A DNA stretch of 64,000 nt from Butyricimonas faecalis (GTDB lineage Bacteria > Bacteroidota > Bacteroidia > Bacteroidales > Marinifilaceae): the NCBI RefSeq assembly GCF_003991565.1, contig NZ_CP032819.1:4216001-4280000 (forward strand), read 5' to 3'. Numbering within the stretch: position 1 is the stretch's first letter; every line of letters starts with the position of its first letter. Both the position numbers and the translations under genes were made by a program. Positions 45,580 to 57,725 of the stretch are shown piece after piece. The notes beneath the pieces were generated by a model. The model was not told where the DNA came from. It was given only the letters and a program-made list of their open reading frames with translations, and did no database searches.

Positions 45580-46608
45580 ATGGAAGAAAAAATAAGAACT
45601 CTTTTCAAACAATATAGTGGCAATGATGCATTGCGAGTAGAGTCACTACCCGTGTCCGGTTCGGCCCGGAGATATTACCGGGTGTTCACGGAAGACAGAA
45701 CATACGTGGGTGTGTACCATGAAAATTTGCGGGAGAATCGTTTGTTCGTGGATTTTACTCGGCATTTTGAAAAATCCCGGTTGCATGTTCCGCACGTGTA
45801 TTGTGTTTCGGAGGACGGGTTTTGCTATTTGCAGGATGATTTGGGGCCGGATATGCTGTTGAATGTCGTGGAGCGGGAGCGAGAGGGAGAATTTCTGAGC
45901 GAACATACCATGGAATTATATCGAAAAGCCTTGTCCGAGTTGTTGAAATTCCAGTTAGTGGGAGGAAAAGGATTGGATTATTCGGAATGTTTGCCTCGTC
46001 CTGTTTTTGATGAACGCTGTATCCGGTGGGATTTGAACTATTTTAAATATTGTTTTTTGAAATTGGCCGGAGTGGAGGCTGATGAGGATCGGTTGGAGGA
46101 TGATTTCGATCGGTTAACGGCGAAACTGGTCATGGCCGGGACGGGTGGTTTCATGTTTCGGGACTTTCAATCAAGAAATATCATGGTCGTTGATAACGAG
46201 GTGTATTTTATCGATTATCAGGGAGGCAGGCAAGGAGCTTTGCATTATGACGTGGCGTCCTTGTTATATGACGCGATCGTGAAAATTCCTGAAAGTCAAA
46301 AGGAAGAATTATTGAATTTCTATATCCGGAAATTAACGGCGTGTGAACCGGAATACGCGGAAAAATTTCGGGAAATGTACTATCATTTCGTGCTGGTACG
46401 TTTGTTACAAGCCATGGGTGCGTTTGGGTTGCGCGGCCTGCACGAGGGGAAAACTCATTTTATTGACTCGATCGTCCCCGGTTTACAAGGAATTATCACG
46501 CTGTTCGAATCCGGAAAGCTGGAAGGAGAATATACCGAGATTCAGCACGCTATCCGAATGGCTTTTGAAAAATACTTCGTACCTTTGCACCCTGAAAGTA
46601 AAGAATAA
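45580..46608 (+). CDS. Aminoglycoside-phosphotransferase-like kinase (AmgK-type sugar kinase?)
   Basis: 342 residues. APH/ChoK-fold signature: SARRYYRVF (P-loop region), catalytic FRDFQSRNIM with Asp and Asn (the usual His-x-Asp reads Arg-Asp), and metal-binding FIDYQGGRQG. Relatives in Bacteroidetes are annotated as MurNAc/GlcNAc-1-kinase (AmgK) for wall-sugar recycling. Its usual partner MurU is not next to it; pyrE follows instead, so substrate remains open. Confidence 0.75.
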   Translation: MEEKIRTLFKQYSGNDALRVESLPVSGSARRYYRVFTEDRTYVGVYHENLRENRLFVDFTRHFEKSRLHVPHVYCVSEDGFCYLQDDLGPDMLLNVVEREREGEFLSEHTMELYRKALSELLKFQLVGGKGLDYSECLPRPVFDERCIRWDLNYFKYCFLKLAGVEADEDRLEDDFDRLTAKLVMAGTGGFMFRDFQSRNIMVVDNEVYFIDYQGGRQGALHYDVASLLYDAIVKIPESQKEELLNFYIRKLTACEPEYAEKFREMYYHFVLVRLLQAMGAFGLRGLHEGKTHFIDSIVPGLQGIITLFESGKLEGEYTEIQHAIRMAFEKYFVPLHPESKE

Positions 46609-46629
46609 CCATTAAAATAATAGACAGAT

Positions 46630-47259
46630 ATGAATACTGTTGCAGAACAAGTAGCGTCACATTTGCTACAGATCAAAGCGATAAAGTTAGAACCGAATCA
46701 CCCTTTTACATGGGCTTCCGGATGGAAATCTCCTATTTATTGCGACAACCGGAAGACCTTGTCTTACCCGGAAGTGCGTACTTATATCCGGGATCAGTTC
46801 GTGAACTTGATTAAAACGAAATACCCGCAGGTGGAATTGATCGCCGGGGTGGCTACCGGGGCAATTGCCCAAGGGGCTTTGGTGGCTCAAGAATTGGAGT
46901 TGCCGTTCGTGTACGTGCGTTCCGCCGCGAAGAATCACGGGTTGGAAAACTTAATCGAAGGTGAGTATAAAGAGGGACAGAAAGTGGTGGTCGTGGAGGA
47001 TTTGATTTCTACCGGAGGATCCAGCTTGCAGGCCGTGGAAGCGTTGAGAAATGCAGGTTGTGACGTGTTGGGAATGGTGGCTATTTTCACGTATGGATTC
47101 CAGAAAGCGATTGATAATTTCACGAATGCTCATTGTGTTCTCGACACATTGAGTGATTACAACGCCATGATCGACCTGGCACAGAAAACCGGATACGTGC
47201 AGGAGAGCGACGTGGTCAAGTTGAAAGAGTGGCGCTTGAGCCCGGAATCTTATAAATAA
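46630..47259 (+). CDS. pyrE: Orotate phosphoribosyltransferase
   Basis: 209 residues. FTWASGWKSPIYCDNRK orotate-binding start, PRPP loop VVVVEDLISTGGSSLQAV, GVATGAIAQGAL. Converts orotate and PRPP to OMP in pyrimidine synthesis. Co-directional with the kinase upstream (21 bp) and the SRPBCC gene downstream (6 bp). Confidence 0.97.
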   Translation: MNTVAEQVASHLLQIKAIKLEPNHPFTWASGWKSPIYCDNRKTLSYPEVRTYIRDQFVNLIKTKYPQVELIAGVATGAIAQGALVAQELELPFVYVRSAAKNHGLENLIEGEYKEGQKVVVVEDLISTGGSSLQAVEALRNAGCDVLGMVAIFTYGFQKAIDNFTNAHCVLDTLSDYNAMIDLAQKTGYVQESDVVKLKEWRLSPESYK

Positions 47260-47265
47260 GGGAAT

Positions 47266-47724
47266 ATGGCAACACGAGTTGTTAGTGAGGTCCAAAAAAT
47301 TAATAGCGCGATAGCTGACGTGTACGCGTTTCTTTCTGATTTTTCGAAGATCGGAAAATTGATCGAGATGGCACGCCAGATGGGGGCCGGTAATCAGATG
47401 CCGGAACTAGCTGACAAGATCGAGGACGTTCGCACCACGGAAGATACCTGTACTTTTATGGTAAAAGGCGTTGGTGAAATGGGGATGAAAATCGTGGAAC
47501 GGGAAGAACCGAAATTGATTAAACTGGAGGGGGACGGGCGCATACCTTTCGAATTTCAAGTATGGATACAATTGCTGGATAACGGCCCTTATGATACCCG
47601 CTTGCGGATAACGGCAGAGGCAGATTTGAACATGATGATGAAAATGTTGCTGAAGGGAAAGCTAGAAAAGGGAATCAATCAAATGGCAGAAGGTTTGGCG
47701 AAAATTCCTTATGGATATATATAA
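47266..47724 (+). CDS. SRPBCC (START/polyketide-cyclase-like) protein
   Basis: 152 residues. N-terminal SAIADVYAFLSDFSKIGKLIEM and alternating strands ending in FQVWIQLL give the SRPBCC helix-grip pattern. Function unknown; this gene follows pyrE in related Bacteroidales (recalled), 6 bp apart here. Its stop codon lies inside the arm of the downstream terminator. Confidence 0.8.
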   Translation: MATRVVSEVQKINSAIADVYAFLSDFSKIGKLIEMARQMGAGNQMPELADKIEDVRTTEDTCTFMVKGVGEMGMKIVEREEPKLIKLEGDGRIPFEFQVWIQLLDNGPYDTRLRITAEADLNMMMKMLLKGKLEKGINQMAEGLAKIPYGYI

Positions 47725-47765
47725 TAACAAAAAAGCTCTTCACGATGAAGAGCTTTTTTGTTATT
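47723..47765. terminator. Bidirectional terminator overlapping both stop codons
   Basis: 20-bp arms (47723-47742, 47746-47765), 3-nt loop, A6 and T6 flanks. The plus gene stop (47722-47724) and the minus gene stop (47763-47761) are inside it. Confidence 0.95.
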
Positions 47766-48114
47766 TGGATAGATCGTCAAAATCAATGTCGTCAAATTTG
47801 TTTGTTTCAATTTCTTCGTGAACTGCCATTGTTTCTCCGTTAAGAGCTGCTTTGATATAAGCGACAGCGTTGTCAAGCCCCTCTGCAAATTTATCAAAGT
47901 CTTCTTTGTATAAAAAGATCTTGTGCTTTTCGTAATTTTGAGAACCATCTTTTTCGAGTTTCTTCTTGCTTTCGGTAATTGTCAGATAATAATCGTTATT
48001 ACGAGTAGCTTTTACATCAAAAAAATAAGTCCTTTTCCCTGCTCTCACCGGTTTTGAATAGATCTCATCCCGATCATTCATTTCCATACCATCATTCTTT
48101 TCGTAACCTTCCAT
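47761..48114 (-). CDS. DUF3276 (PUR family) protein, copy 2
   Basis: 117 residues, first 90 very similar to the protein at 14075-14383 (identical stretch GKRTYFFDVKATRNNDYYLT; both begin MEGYE). Unlike copy 1 it has a C-terminal acidic tail of about 25 residues (TNKFDDIDFDDLSK). Predicted nucleic-acid-binding Pur-alpha-like fold. -7 box TACTTTTG (complement 48150-48157). Convergent with the SRPBCC gene. Confidence 0.93.
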   Translation of the reverse strand: MEGYEKNDGMEMNDRDEIYSKPVRAGKRTYFFDVKATRNNDYYLTITESKKKLEKDGSQNYEKHKIFLYKEDFDKFAEGLDNAVAYIKAALNGETMAVHEEIETNKFDDIDFDDLSK

Positions 48115-48424
48115 GTTTAAATTAAAATTATTAATTAGACTTTGCGTTTCAAAAGTAGGAAAAATAATATAACAACATCGATTTTTGTATTATTTTTTTC
48201 TCGTTGTCTATCAATATCTTACTTTGATGAAAACGTTTTAAAAAGGTGTGTGGTCGTTTGTGGTAGATGTAATTTATTGATAGTCATTGTTTTGATTGTA
48301 TTTAAATGGTCGAATGCCAGTTGCCGTTTTGAGTGTTCAGTAAAAATGGATTTTACCGCTTCGCGTGTAGATGCAGGTAAAGTGTAGTGGTGAATATTGT
48401 TTGCCGATGCATAGCGCTACATAG
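48115..48424. other. Divergent spacer, no gene
   Basis: An 81-codon frame at 48142-48387 lacks coding character. Holds the DUF3276-copy-2 -7 box; nothing else recognised. Confidence 0.5.
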
Positions 48425-48454
48425 TTGTACAAAACGAATAAAACCGTATCTTTG
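48425..48454 (+). promoter_or_regulatory. Promoter of trpS
   Basis: TTG 48425-48427, 19-nt spacer, TATCTTTG 48447-48454; about 22 nt leader. Confidence 0.85.
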
Positions 48455-48482
48455 TATGTTTTAAATTTGTAAATTTCAGACA

Positions 48483-49466
48483 ATGGAAACAGTAGTAAGT
48501 GGAATCAGACCTACGGGTAATTTGCACCTGGGAAATTATTTTGGTGCCGTGAAGAATTTTCTAAAAATGCAGGACGAGTACAAATGTTTCTTTTTTATTG
48601 CCGATTGGCACTCGTTGACTACGCATCCGCACCCGGGTAACGTGGTGGAGAACGTGCGAAAGATTCTGGCAGAGTACCTTGCTTGTGGTTTGGATCCCGA
48701 GAAGGCGACAATATACGTGCAGAGTGATATTAAGGAGATTGCCGAGTTGTATTTGTATCTAAACATGAATGCTTATCTTGGCGAGTTGGAGCGTACAACT
48801 ACTTTTAAGGAAAAAGCTCGTAAACAGCCGGATAACGTGAATGCTGGTTTGTTGACCTATCCCACGCTGATGGCCGCGGATATTATTATACACAGGGCTC
48901 ACAAAGTGCCTGTCGGAAAAGATCAAGAGCAAAACATGGAGATGGCCCGGAAATTTGCCCGGAGATTCAATACGATATACGGAAGTGAATTGTTCCCGGA
49001 GCCGGCATCTTTCTCCTACACGGGGGAAGGAATCAAGATTCCGGGATTAGATGGTTCCGGGAAAATGGGAAAATCCGAGGGAAATGCCATCTATCTGGTT
49101 GATGATGCAACAACAATACGTAAAAAGGTGATGAAAGCCGTTACCGATAGCGGGCCAACCGAACCGAATAGCGTGAAACCGGAGGTGATCCAGAACCTGT
49201 TCACGTTGATGGATGTTGTTTCTTCGAAAGACACGTACGATTATTTCAACGAAAAATATAATAATTGTGAAATCCGCTACGGGGATTTGAAAAAGCAACT
49301 GGCAGAGGATATTATTAATTTCAACACTCCGATTCGGGAACGAATCATGGAATATGCCGCTAATCCGGATAATCTGGATAAAATTGCCGCGGCCGGGGCC
49401 GAGAAAGCACGGGCTAGCGCGGCTGTCACGATGAAAGAAGTGCGTAAACTTATCGGGTTCCGCTAG
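48483..49466 (+). CDS. trpS: Tryptophanyl-tRNA synthetase
   Basis: 327 residues. Class I motifs: HIGH-type GNLHLGNYFG near 12 and KMSKS-type KMGKSEGN near 195; FIADWHSLTTHP is typical TrpS. Charges tRNA-Trp. Own promoter; spacer to ruvA is AT-rich with an imperfect hairpin. Confidence 0.97.
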   Translation: METVVSGIRPTGNLHLGNYFGAVKNFLKMQDEYKCFFFIADWHSLTTHPHPGNVVENVRKILAEYLACGLDPEKATIYVQSDIKEIAELYLYLNMNAYLGELERTTTFKEKARKQPDNVNAGLLTYPTLMAADIIIHRAHKVPVGKDQEQNMEMARKFARRFNTIYGSELFPEPASFSYTGEGIKIPGLDGSGKMGKSEGNAIYLVDDATTIRKKVMKAVTDSGPTEPNSVKPEVIQNLFTLMDVVSSKDTYDYFNEKYNNCEIRYGDLKKQLAEDIINFNTPIRERIMEYAANPDNLDKIAAAGAEKARASAAVTMKEVRKLIGFR

Positions 49467-49482
49467 TAGTATAAACATAGAA

Positions 49483-49532
49483 TTGAAAATTGAGATGCCG
49501 TGGCATTTTCAATTTTCAATTTTTAATTTTCA
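49483..49532. repeat. AT-rich hairpin spacer between trpS and ruvA
   Basis: ttgaaaattgagatgcc/ggcattttcaattttcaa inverted repeat followed by tttttaattttcaa; may act as trpS terminator. Confidence 0.55.
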
Positions 49533-50120
49533 ATGATTATGTACGAATATATAAAAGGTGAATTAGTGGAGGCAACTCCGGCAAACGCGGTTGTCGACTG
49601 TGGGGGTGTCGGGTATTATATTCATATTTCGGTTAATACGTATTCTAAAATAGCTTCCCAGAATCAGGTCATGTTTTATATTCACCAGATTGTGCGGGAG
49701 GATGCTCATTTATTGTATGGATTCTTTTCTAAAGAGGAGAGAAGTTTATTCCGGGCATTGATCTCTGTTTCCGGAATCGGGGCTAACACGGCGAATGTCA
49801 TGTTGAGCTCTATGTCGGTGGAAGAAATAACCGGGGCGATACTTACGGAAAATGTAAATGCTATAAAGAGCGTGAAAGGGATTGGCGTGAAGACTGCCCA
49901 GCGGGTTATTATTGAACTAAAGGATAAAGTTGGCAAAGAGGGAGTTCCTGTGGAGGGATTGAGTCTTTCTACAAGTGCTGTTCGGGAAGAAGCACAGGCC
50001 GCTTTGGTTATGTTGGGCTTTGCTCGTGCTCAAGTGGCGAAAACATTGGATAAGATTTTGGCTTCGGAGAAAGTCGAAACTGTCGAAAATCTGATCAAAT
50101 TAGCTCTAAAACATTTGTAA
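49533..50120 (+). CDS. ruvA: Holliday junction DNA helicase subunit RuvA
   Basis: 195 residues; family N-terminus MYEYIKGELV begins at the second ATG (49539). OB-fold N-terminal domain, two helix-hairpin-helix motifs (LISVSGIGANTANVML, IKSVKGIGVKTAQRVIIELK) and C-terminal domain III (EAQAALVMLGF). Binds Holliday junctions for RuvB. Followed by a 775-bp gap to the rRNA genes. Confidence 0.96.
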   Translation: MIMYEYIKGELVEATPANAVVDCGGVGYYIHISVNTYSKIASQNQVMFYIHQIVREDAHLLYGFFSKEERSLFRALISVSGIGANTANVMLSSMSVEEITGAILTENVNAIKSVKGIGVKTAQRVIIELKDKVGKEGVPVEGLSLSTSAVREEAQAALVMLGFARAQVAKTLDKILASEKVETVENLIKLALKHL

Positions 50121-50276
50121 TATTCCGCTTCTTGTTCGGGGTTTCCTGGTCCTTGGTTAATGGTTGGTCTATCCCATGAACCTGTCATGTATATTCATGC
50201 GCCGTTGCGTTTTTTTGGAGCGACGTTGTGGATTGGTAGTGTTTCCCGGCCCGCTCGATCCCTGGGACCGGTCGAT
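50121..50276. other. Intergenic DNA before the 11-bp array
   Basis: Low coding potential; short plus-strand frames here and up to 50561 are not supported as genes. Confidence 0.5.
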
Positions 50277-50430
50277 CCTTGCCCGTGATTTTCCCGTAGT
50301 TTTCCGGTTGCATGCAGGTGTTAAAGGCGTATCATTGCCGCATCAAAGACGTTTCAAAGACGTTCACGGGCGTCCTTGAAAGGTGTATATTCAGGTATTA
50401 TTATCTTTTTGCCGGTTGTTTTTCCCGTTG
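50277..50430. repeat. 11-bp-step array upstream of the rRNA promoters
   Basis: (C/G)GT at 50284, 50295, 50306, 50317, 50328, (CGC at 50339), 50350 and 50361: eight consecutive steps of exactly 11 bp. The unit TCAAAGACGTT is perfectly duplicated at 50343 and 50354. Register then slips by one (CGT 50371, GGT 50382, GGT 50394). Same phase logic as the arrays at 590 and 38865. Confidence 0.78.
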
Positions 50431-50572
50431 AATCGCGCCTCGATCCCGGGGAAGCGGGGGGCTTGACCCTTTTTTACCGGGCGGGGGCGAAAAAACTTTT
50501 CTCCCTAACGTTTTTCCAGCCAGGCTCTTGCGGTGGTGAGAGGAAAAAACTTGAAAAATAATCGCTAGAATA

Positions 50573-50605
50573 TTTGGAAAAAGGGAAATGATTGCCTTAT
50601 CTTTG
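50573..50605 (+). promoter_or_regulatory. rRNA promoter P1
   Basis: TTTG 50573-50576, 21-nt spacer, TATCTTTG 50598-50605. Confidence 0.8.
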
Positions 50606-50690
50606 CACCCGCTTTCGAGAGAGAGGGCGCGAGGGGGAAGAGGTTAAAACGAGGGGCCGGGAAAAAAGTTTGAAAAAAAGCTTGAAAAAA

Positions 50691-50721
50691 TTTGGAGATT
50701 GAAAAACAAGCCTTACCTTTG
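50691..50721 (+). promoter_or_regulatory. rRNA promoter P2
   Basis: TTTG 50691-50694, 19-nt spacer, TACCTTTG 50714-50721; downstream sequence gcagccgctttcaagag resembles that after P1 (gcacccgctttcgagag). Confidence 0.8.
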
Positions 50722-50783
50722 CAGCCGCTTTCAAGAGGGGGAGCCGGGAGGGACGATCGAGAGCGGGAGAAGATGAAAGAAGA

Positions 50784-50795
50784 GTTCTTTAAGAT
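50784..50795 (+). promoter_or_regulatory. Leader boxA-like antitermination site
   Basis: gttctttaagat; a near copy gttctttgacat lies in the 16S-23S spacer at 52593. BoxA-type role inferred from position and E. coli likeness. Confidence 0.45.
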
Positions 50796-50895
50796 ATTGA
50801 GATGAACAAAACGTAGCGAGCGTGAATCGGAATCGACGGGAGTCGAGATTCATACACATGACCCTGCCAGATAAAATTTCTGTAAAGTAACTTTT

Positions 50896-52420
<1,525 letters not shown>

Positions 52421-52723
52421 CTGGAGCTGGAGTCATGCGGCTCGCTACAGCAAGTTCATCATCAACGGGATTCCCTCGAGGGATCTTCACGACGAGGCTC
52501 GTTGCCCCGGTCCCGACATCATGAATTTAGAATTTAAAATTTAGAATCTAGTCAATCTAGAATCTAGAATCTTTAAATCTGGAATTCGAGAAGTTCTTTG
52601 ACATGCTGGAACGTTAACGGATCATTTGATCCGCGAAGTATAAGAATGTAGTAGAATAACACAGAGCCGCCGTCGTCGGGAGACGACGGCAAAGGTGAAA
52701 TGATTAAAGACACACGACGCTAA
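52421..52723 (+). other. 16S-23S spacer without tRNA genes
   Basis: Contains no tRNA-Ile/Ala. Holds an AT-rich repeat block (52522-52582: tagaatttaaaatttagaat...) and a boxA-like gttctttgacat at 52593-52604. Confidence 0.75.
52522..52582. repeat. AT-rich spacer repeat in the rRNA operon
   Basis: gaatttagaatttaaaattt and repeated aatctagaatct; same word family as protein-operon spacers. Confidence 0.55.
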
Positions 52724-55612
<2,889 letters not shown>

Positions 55613-55805
55613 GCGGGTGAGATGATCCGGTTAACGTTCCCGGCGATTGTCAAGCGGCAATCGCGAGAAAAGCATGAATAAACGATCTTCAAGGGTATTT
55701 GTCACGCCGGCCGGAGGGCCGCGAGAAGTGACGGGAATCTGGAAGGTGTTTTTGGGTGACGAGAGGTCATTTCAAATTCCACGTTCTAAATTCTAAACTT
55801 ATTAA

Positions 55806-55913
55806 AAGGTATCTATAGCTACGGTGATCCACCTCTTCCCATCCCGAACAGAGAAGTTAAGCCCGTTAGCGCCGATGGTACTGCCCTTGGGTGGGAGAGT
55901 AGGTCGATGCCGA
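55806..55913 (+). rRNA. rrf: 5S ribosomal RNA
   Basis: About 108 nt; terminal stem GGTATC (55808) with GATGCC (55906); conserved cccatcccgaacagagaagttaa-type core and gggagagtaggtcg end. Confidence 0.92.
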
Positions 55914-55921
55914 ATTTAGGG

Positions 55922-55953
55922 AGAGCGAGTCAACACGACTCGCTCTTTTTTTA
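55922..55953 (+). terminator. rRNA operon terminator
   Basis: Perfect 10-bp stem AGAGCGAGTC/GACTCGCTCT, 5-nt loop, T8 run. Confidence 0.92.
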
Positions 55954-56027
55954 TTTTCTCATTTTCAAGTTTCAACTTTTAATTGTTCGACGAACCTGTA
56001 ACTTGCCGAAGGCAAGTTTAAACTAAT

Positions 56028-56063
56028 AAAAAATCCCCCGAAAGTGTCTTTCAGGGGATTTTC
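56028..56063 (-). terminator. Terminator of tRNA-Arg
   Basis: On the minus strand, aaatcccctgaaag / ctttcgggggattt stem with T6 run. Confidence 0.8.
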
Positions 56064-56064
56064 G

Positions 56065-56137
56065 TGAACTCGGCGGGAGTCGAACCCACAACCTCTTGGG
56101 CCGTAACCAAGTGCTCTATCCATTAAGCTACGAGTCC
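56065..56137 (-). tRNA. tRNA-Arg (ACG)
   Basis: 73 nt. Acceptor GGACTCG pairs with CGAGTTC (one G-T), discriminator A. Anticodon arm CTTGG-TTACGGC-CCAAG gives ACG. T-loop ggTTCGACTcc. CCA not encoded. Confidence 0.97.
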
Positions 56138-56334
56138 TTCTTGATTTGCGTTGCAAAGATAGAGAATGTTCTTTTTTTCTGCAAGAGTTAACGGTATTTT
56201 TTCAAATACTTTTTTTATGTTTGAAAAATAACAAAGTGGAGGGCATACAATTTTTATTACTACATTTGTGTTACTCTGTTTATGTACAAATGAATATGAT
56301 AAAGTTAGGAGAAAAGCCAGATAAATAGTTTTAT

Positions 56335-56844
56335 ATGTTTAAATGTATTGCGGAAGAATTTAAAAAGCACCATTTAAAGCACATGGTGGTAAAAGACGAA
56401 CGAGTGTTGTCATTTTATAATTTAGATACAGCTAAAAAATGTATAGTGTTTTGGGGAGCTGATGATGTCCCAATGTCCTCCGTTAATAAGGTACGGGAGG
56501 CTTTGGGGAATCATATGGCCGTTTGTTTGTTTGCTTTTTTTCGGCGGTCGAGATTGAATCAGGAACAAATACCGGATGCTATTTATTTGGATAGTTCAGG
56601 GGTTTCTTATAAGGGAGAATTTTGCGATCCCCGGGTACAGGAACTGCTGGACAGAAAGGAGGGCTTGTTGATTGACTTATCGTTGAATCAGAATGCGTGG
56701 GGGAGTTATATCATGCGGTCGGCTAAGACTTCTTGTAAGATCGGTTATAATACGGGGCATGATATTGATTTTGACAGAGTGAGGGATATAGATGATTTTA
56801 TGAATCGATTGTTTGAATTATTAACTAAGATAAATGCGTATTGA
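56335..56844 (+). CDS. DUF6913 hypothetical protein
   Basis: 169 residues, no signal peptide. Matches the small protein (DUF6913-type) that commonly precedes dapA in Bacteroidales (recalled). Contains KKCIVFWGADDVP and SYIMRSAKTSCKIGYNTGHDI. Function unknown. Stop codon lies 1 bp before the dapA ATG, so coupled. Confidence 0.75.
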   Translation: MFKCIAEEFKKHHLKHMVVKDERVLSFYNLDTAKKCIVFWGADDVPMSSVNKVREALGNHMAVCLFAFFRRSRLNQEQIPDAIYLDSSGVSYKGEFCDPRVQELLDRKEGLLIDLSLNQNAWGSYIMRSAKTSCKIGYNTGHDIDFDRVRDIDDFMNRLFELLTKINAY

Positions 56845-56845
56845 A

Positions 56846-57721
56846 ATGAAAAAGTTTTCGGGAGTAGGGGTTGCTCTAGTGACTCCATTTGACGAAACGG
56901 GACGTGTAGATGAACATTCTCTGAGGAATCTGGTGAATTATGTGATTGATGGCGGAGTGGATTATCTGGTTGCTTTGGGTACGACTTCTGAGGCGGCAAC
57001 GATGACGGCTGAAGAGAGAGCTTTTGTCGTGCGGGTTATTGCTGAAGAGAACGCTGGACGTTTGCCGATAGTTTTGGGTATCGGGGGGAATAATACGGAG
57101 CAAGTAATCCATGATCTTGCGACACTGCCTTATTTGCAATTGGGAGATGCTATCTTGAGTGTTACCCCGTATTACAATAAACCTTCTCAACAAGGCTTGT
57201 ATAATCATTTTAAAGCGATAGCCGAACACACTCCTCTTCCCGTTATCCTATATAATGTTCCGGGACGTACATCCGTGAATATGACCGCGGCGATAACCTT
57301 GAAGTTAGCTCGTGATTTTGAGAATATCATAGCCATTAAAGAGGCTTCGGGAAATTTTGAACAGGCTACGGCAATTATTTCCGGTATGCCGAAGAATTTT
57401 ATATTCTTGTCGGGTGATGATGGCATCGCCTTGCCTTTGGTATCTATTGGGGCAAGTGGTGTTATTTCGGTGATAGCGAACGTGATGCCTGGTGAGTTTT
57501 CCTCGATGTTACATTTGGCTCTGGAAGGTGAATATGGAGAGGCTCGACAGATTCATTTGCAGTTGGGCGAGATGTTTAAAGCTCTCTTTGAAGAGGGAAA
57601 CCCTGCCGGGATAAAAGCAGCGTTACATGCCAGGGGTGTGATTGCCTGCCAAAAGTTAAGATCGCCGTTGTGCGAGGTGAGTGAGACCTTGTATCAAAAA
57701 ATAAAACGATTAGATGAGTGA
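56846..57721 (+). CDS. dapA: 4-hydroxy-tetrahydrodipicolinate synthase
   Basis: 291 residues; ATG 56846 gives the family start MKKFSGVGVALVTPF. Substrate Thr pair LGTTSEAAT (46-47), Tyr136 in LYNVPGRT, Schiff-base Lys165 in AIKEASGN, GDD segment FLSGDDGIAL. First step of the DAP/lysine branch, feeding peptidoglycan. Coupled to the upstream DUF6913 gene and convergent with gldG 4 bp away. Confidence 0.96.
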   Translation: MKKFSGVGVALVTPFDETGRVDEHSLRNLVNYVIDGGVDYLVALGTTSEAATMTAEERAFVVRVIAEENAGRLPIVLGIGGNNTEQVIHDLATLPYLQLGDAILSVTPYYNKPSQQGLYNHFKAIAEHTPLPVILYNVPGRTSVNMTAAITLKLARDFENIIAIKEASGNFEQATAIISGMPKNFIFLSGDDGIALPLVSIGASGVISVIANVMPGEFSSMLHLALEGEYGEARQIHLQLGEMFKALFEEGNPAGIKAALHARGVIACQKLRSPLCEVSETLYQKIKRLDE

Positions 57722-57725
57722 TCAC

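Noticed and set aside
48142..48387. 81-codon frame between DUF3276 copy 2 and trpS
   Set aside because: Overlaps promoter DNA and has Cys/Ile-rich composition without homology.
50164..50561. Two short frames upstream of the rRNA genes
   Set aside because: They coincide with the 11-bp array and GC-rich leader; no start context or recognisable protein.
55965..56156. 63-codon minus-strand frame
   Set aside because: It is the read-through of tRNA-Arg (contains the tRNA sequence translated as GYGPRGCGFDSRRVHE).
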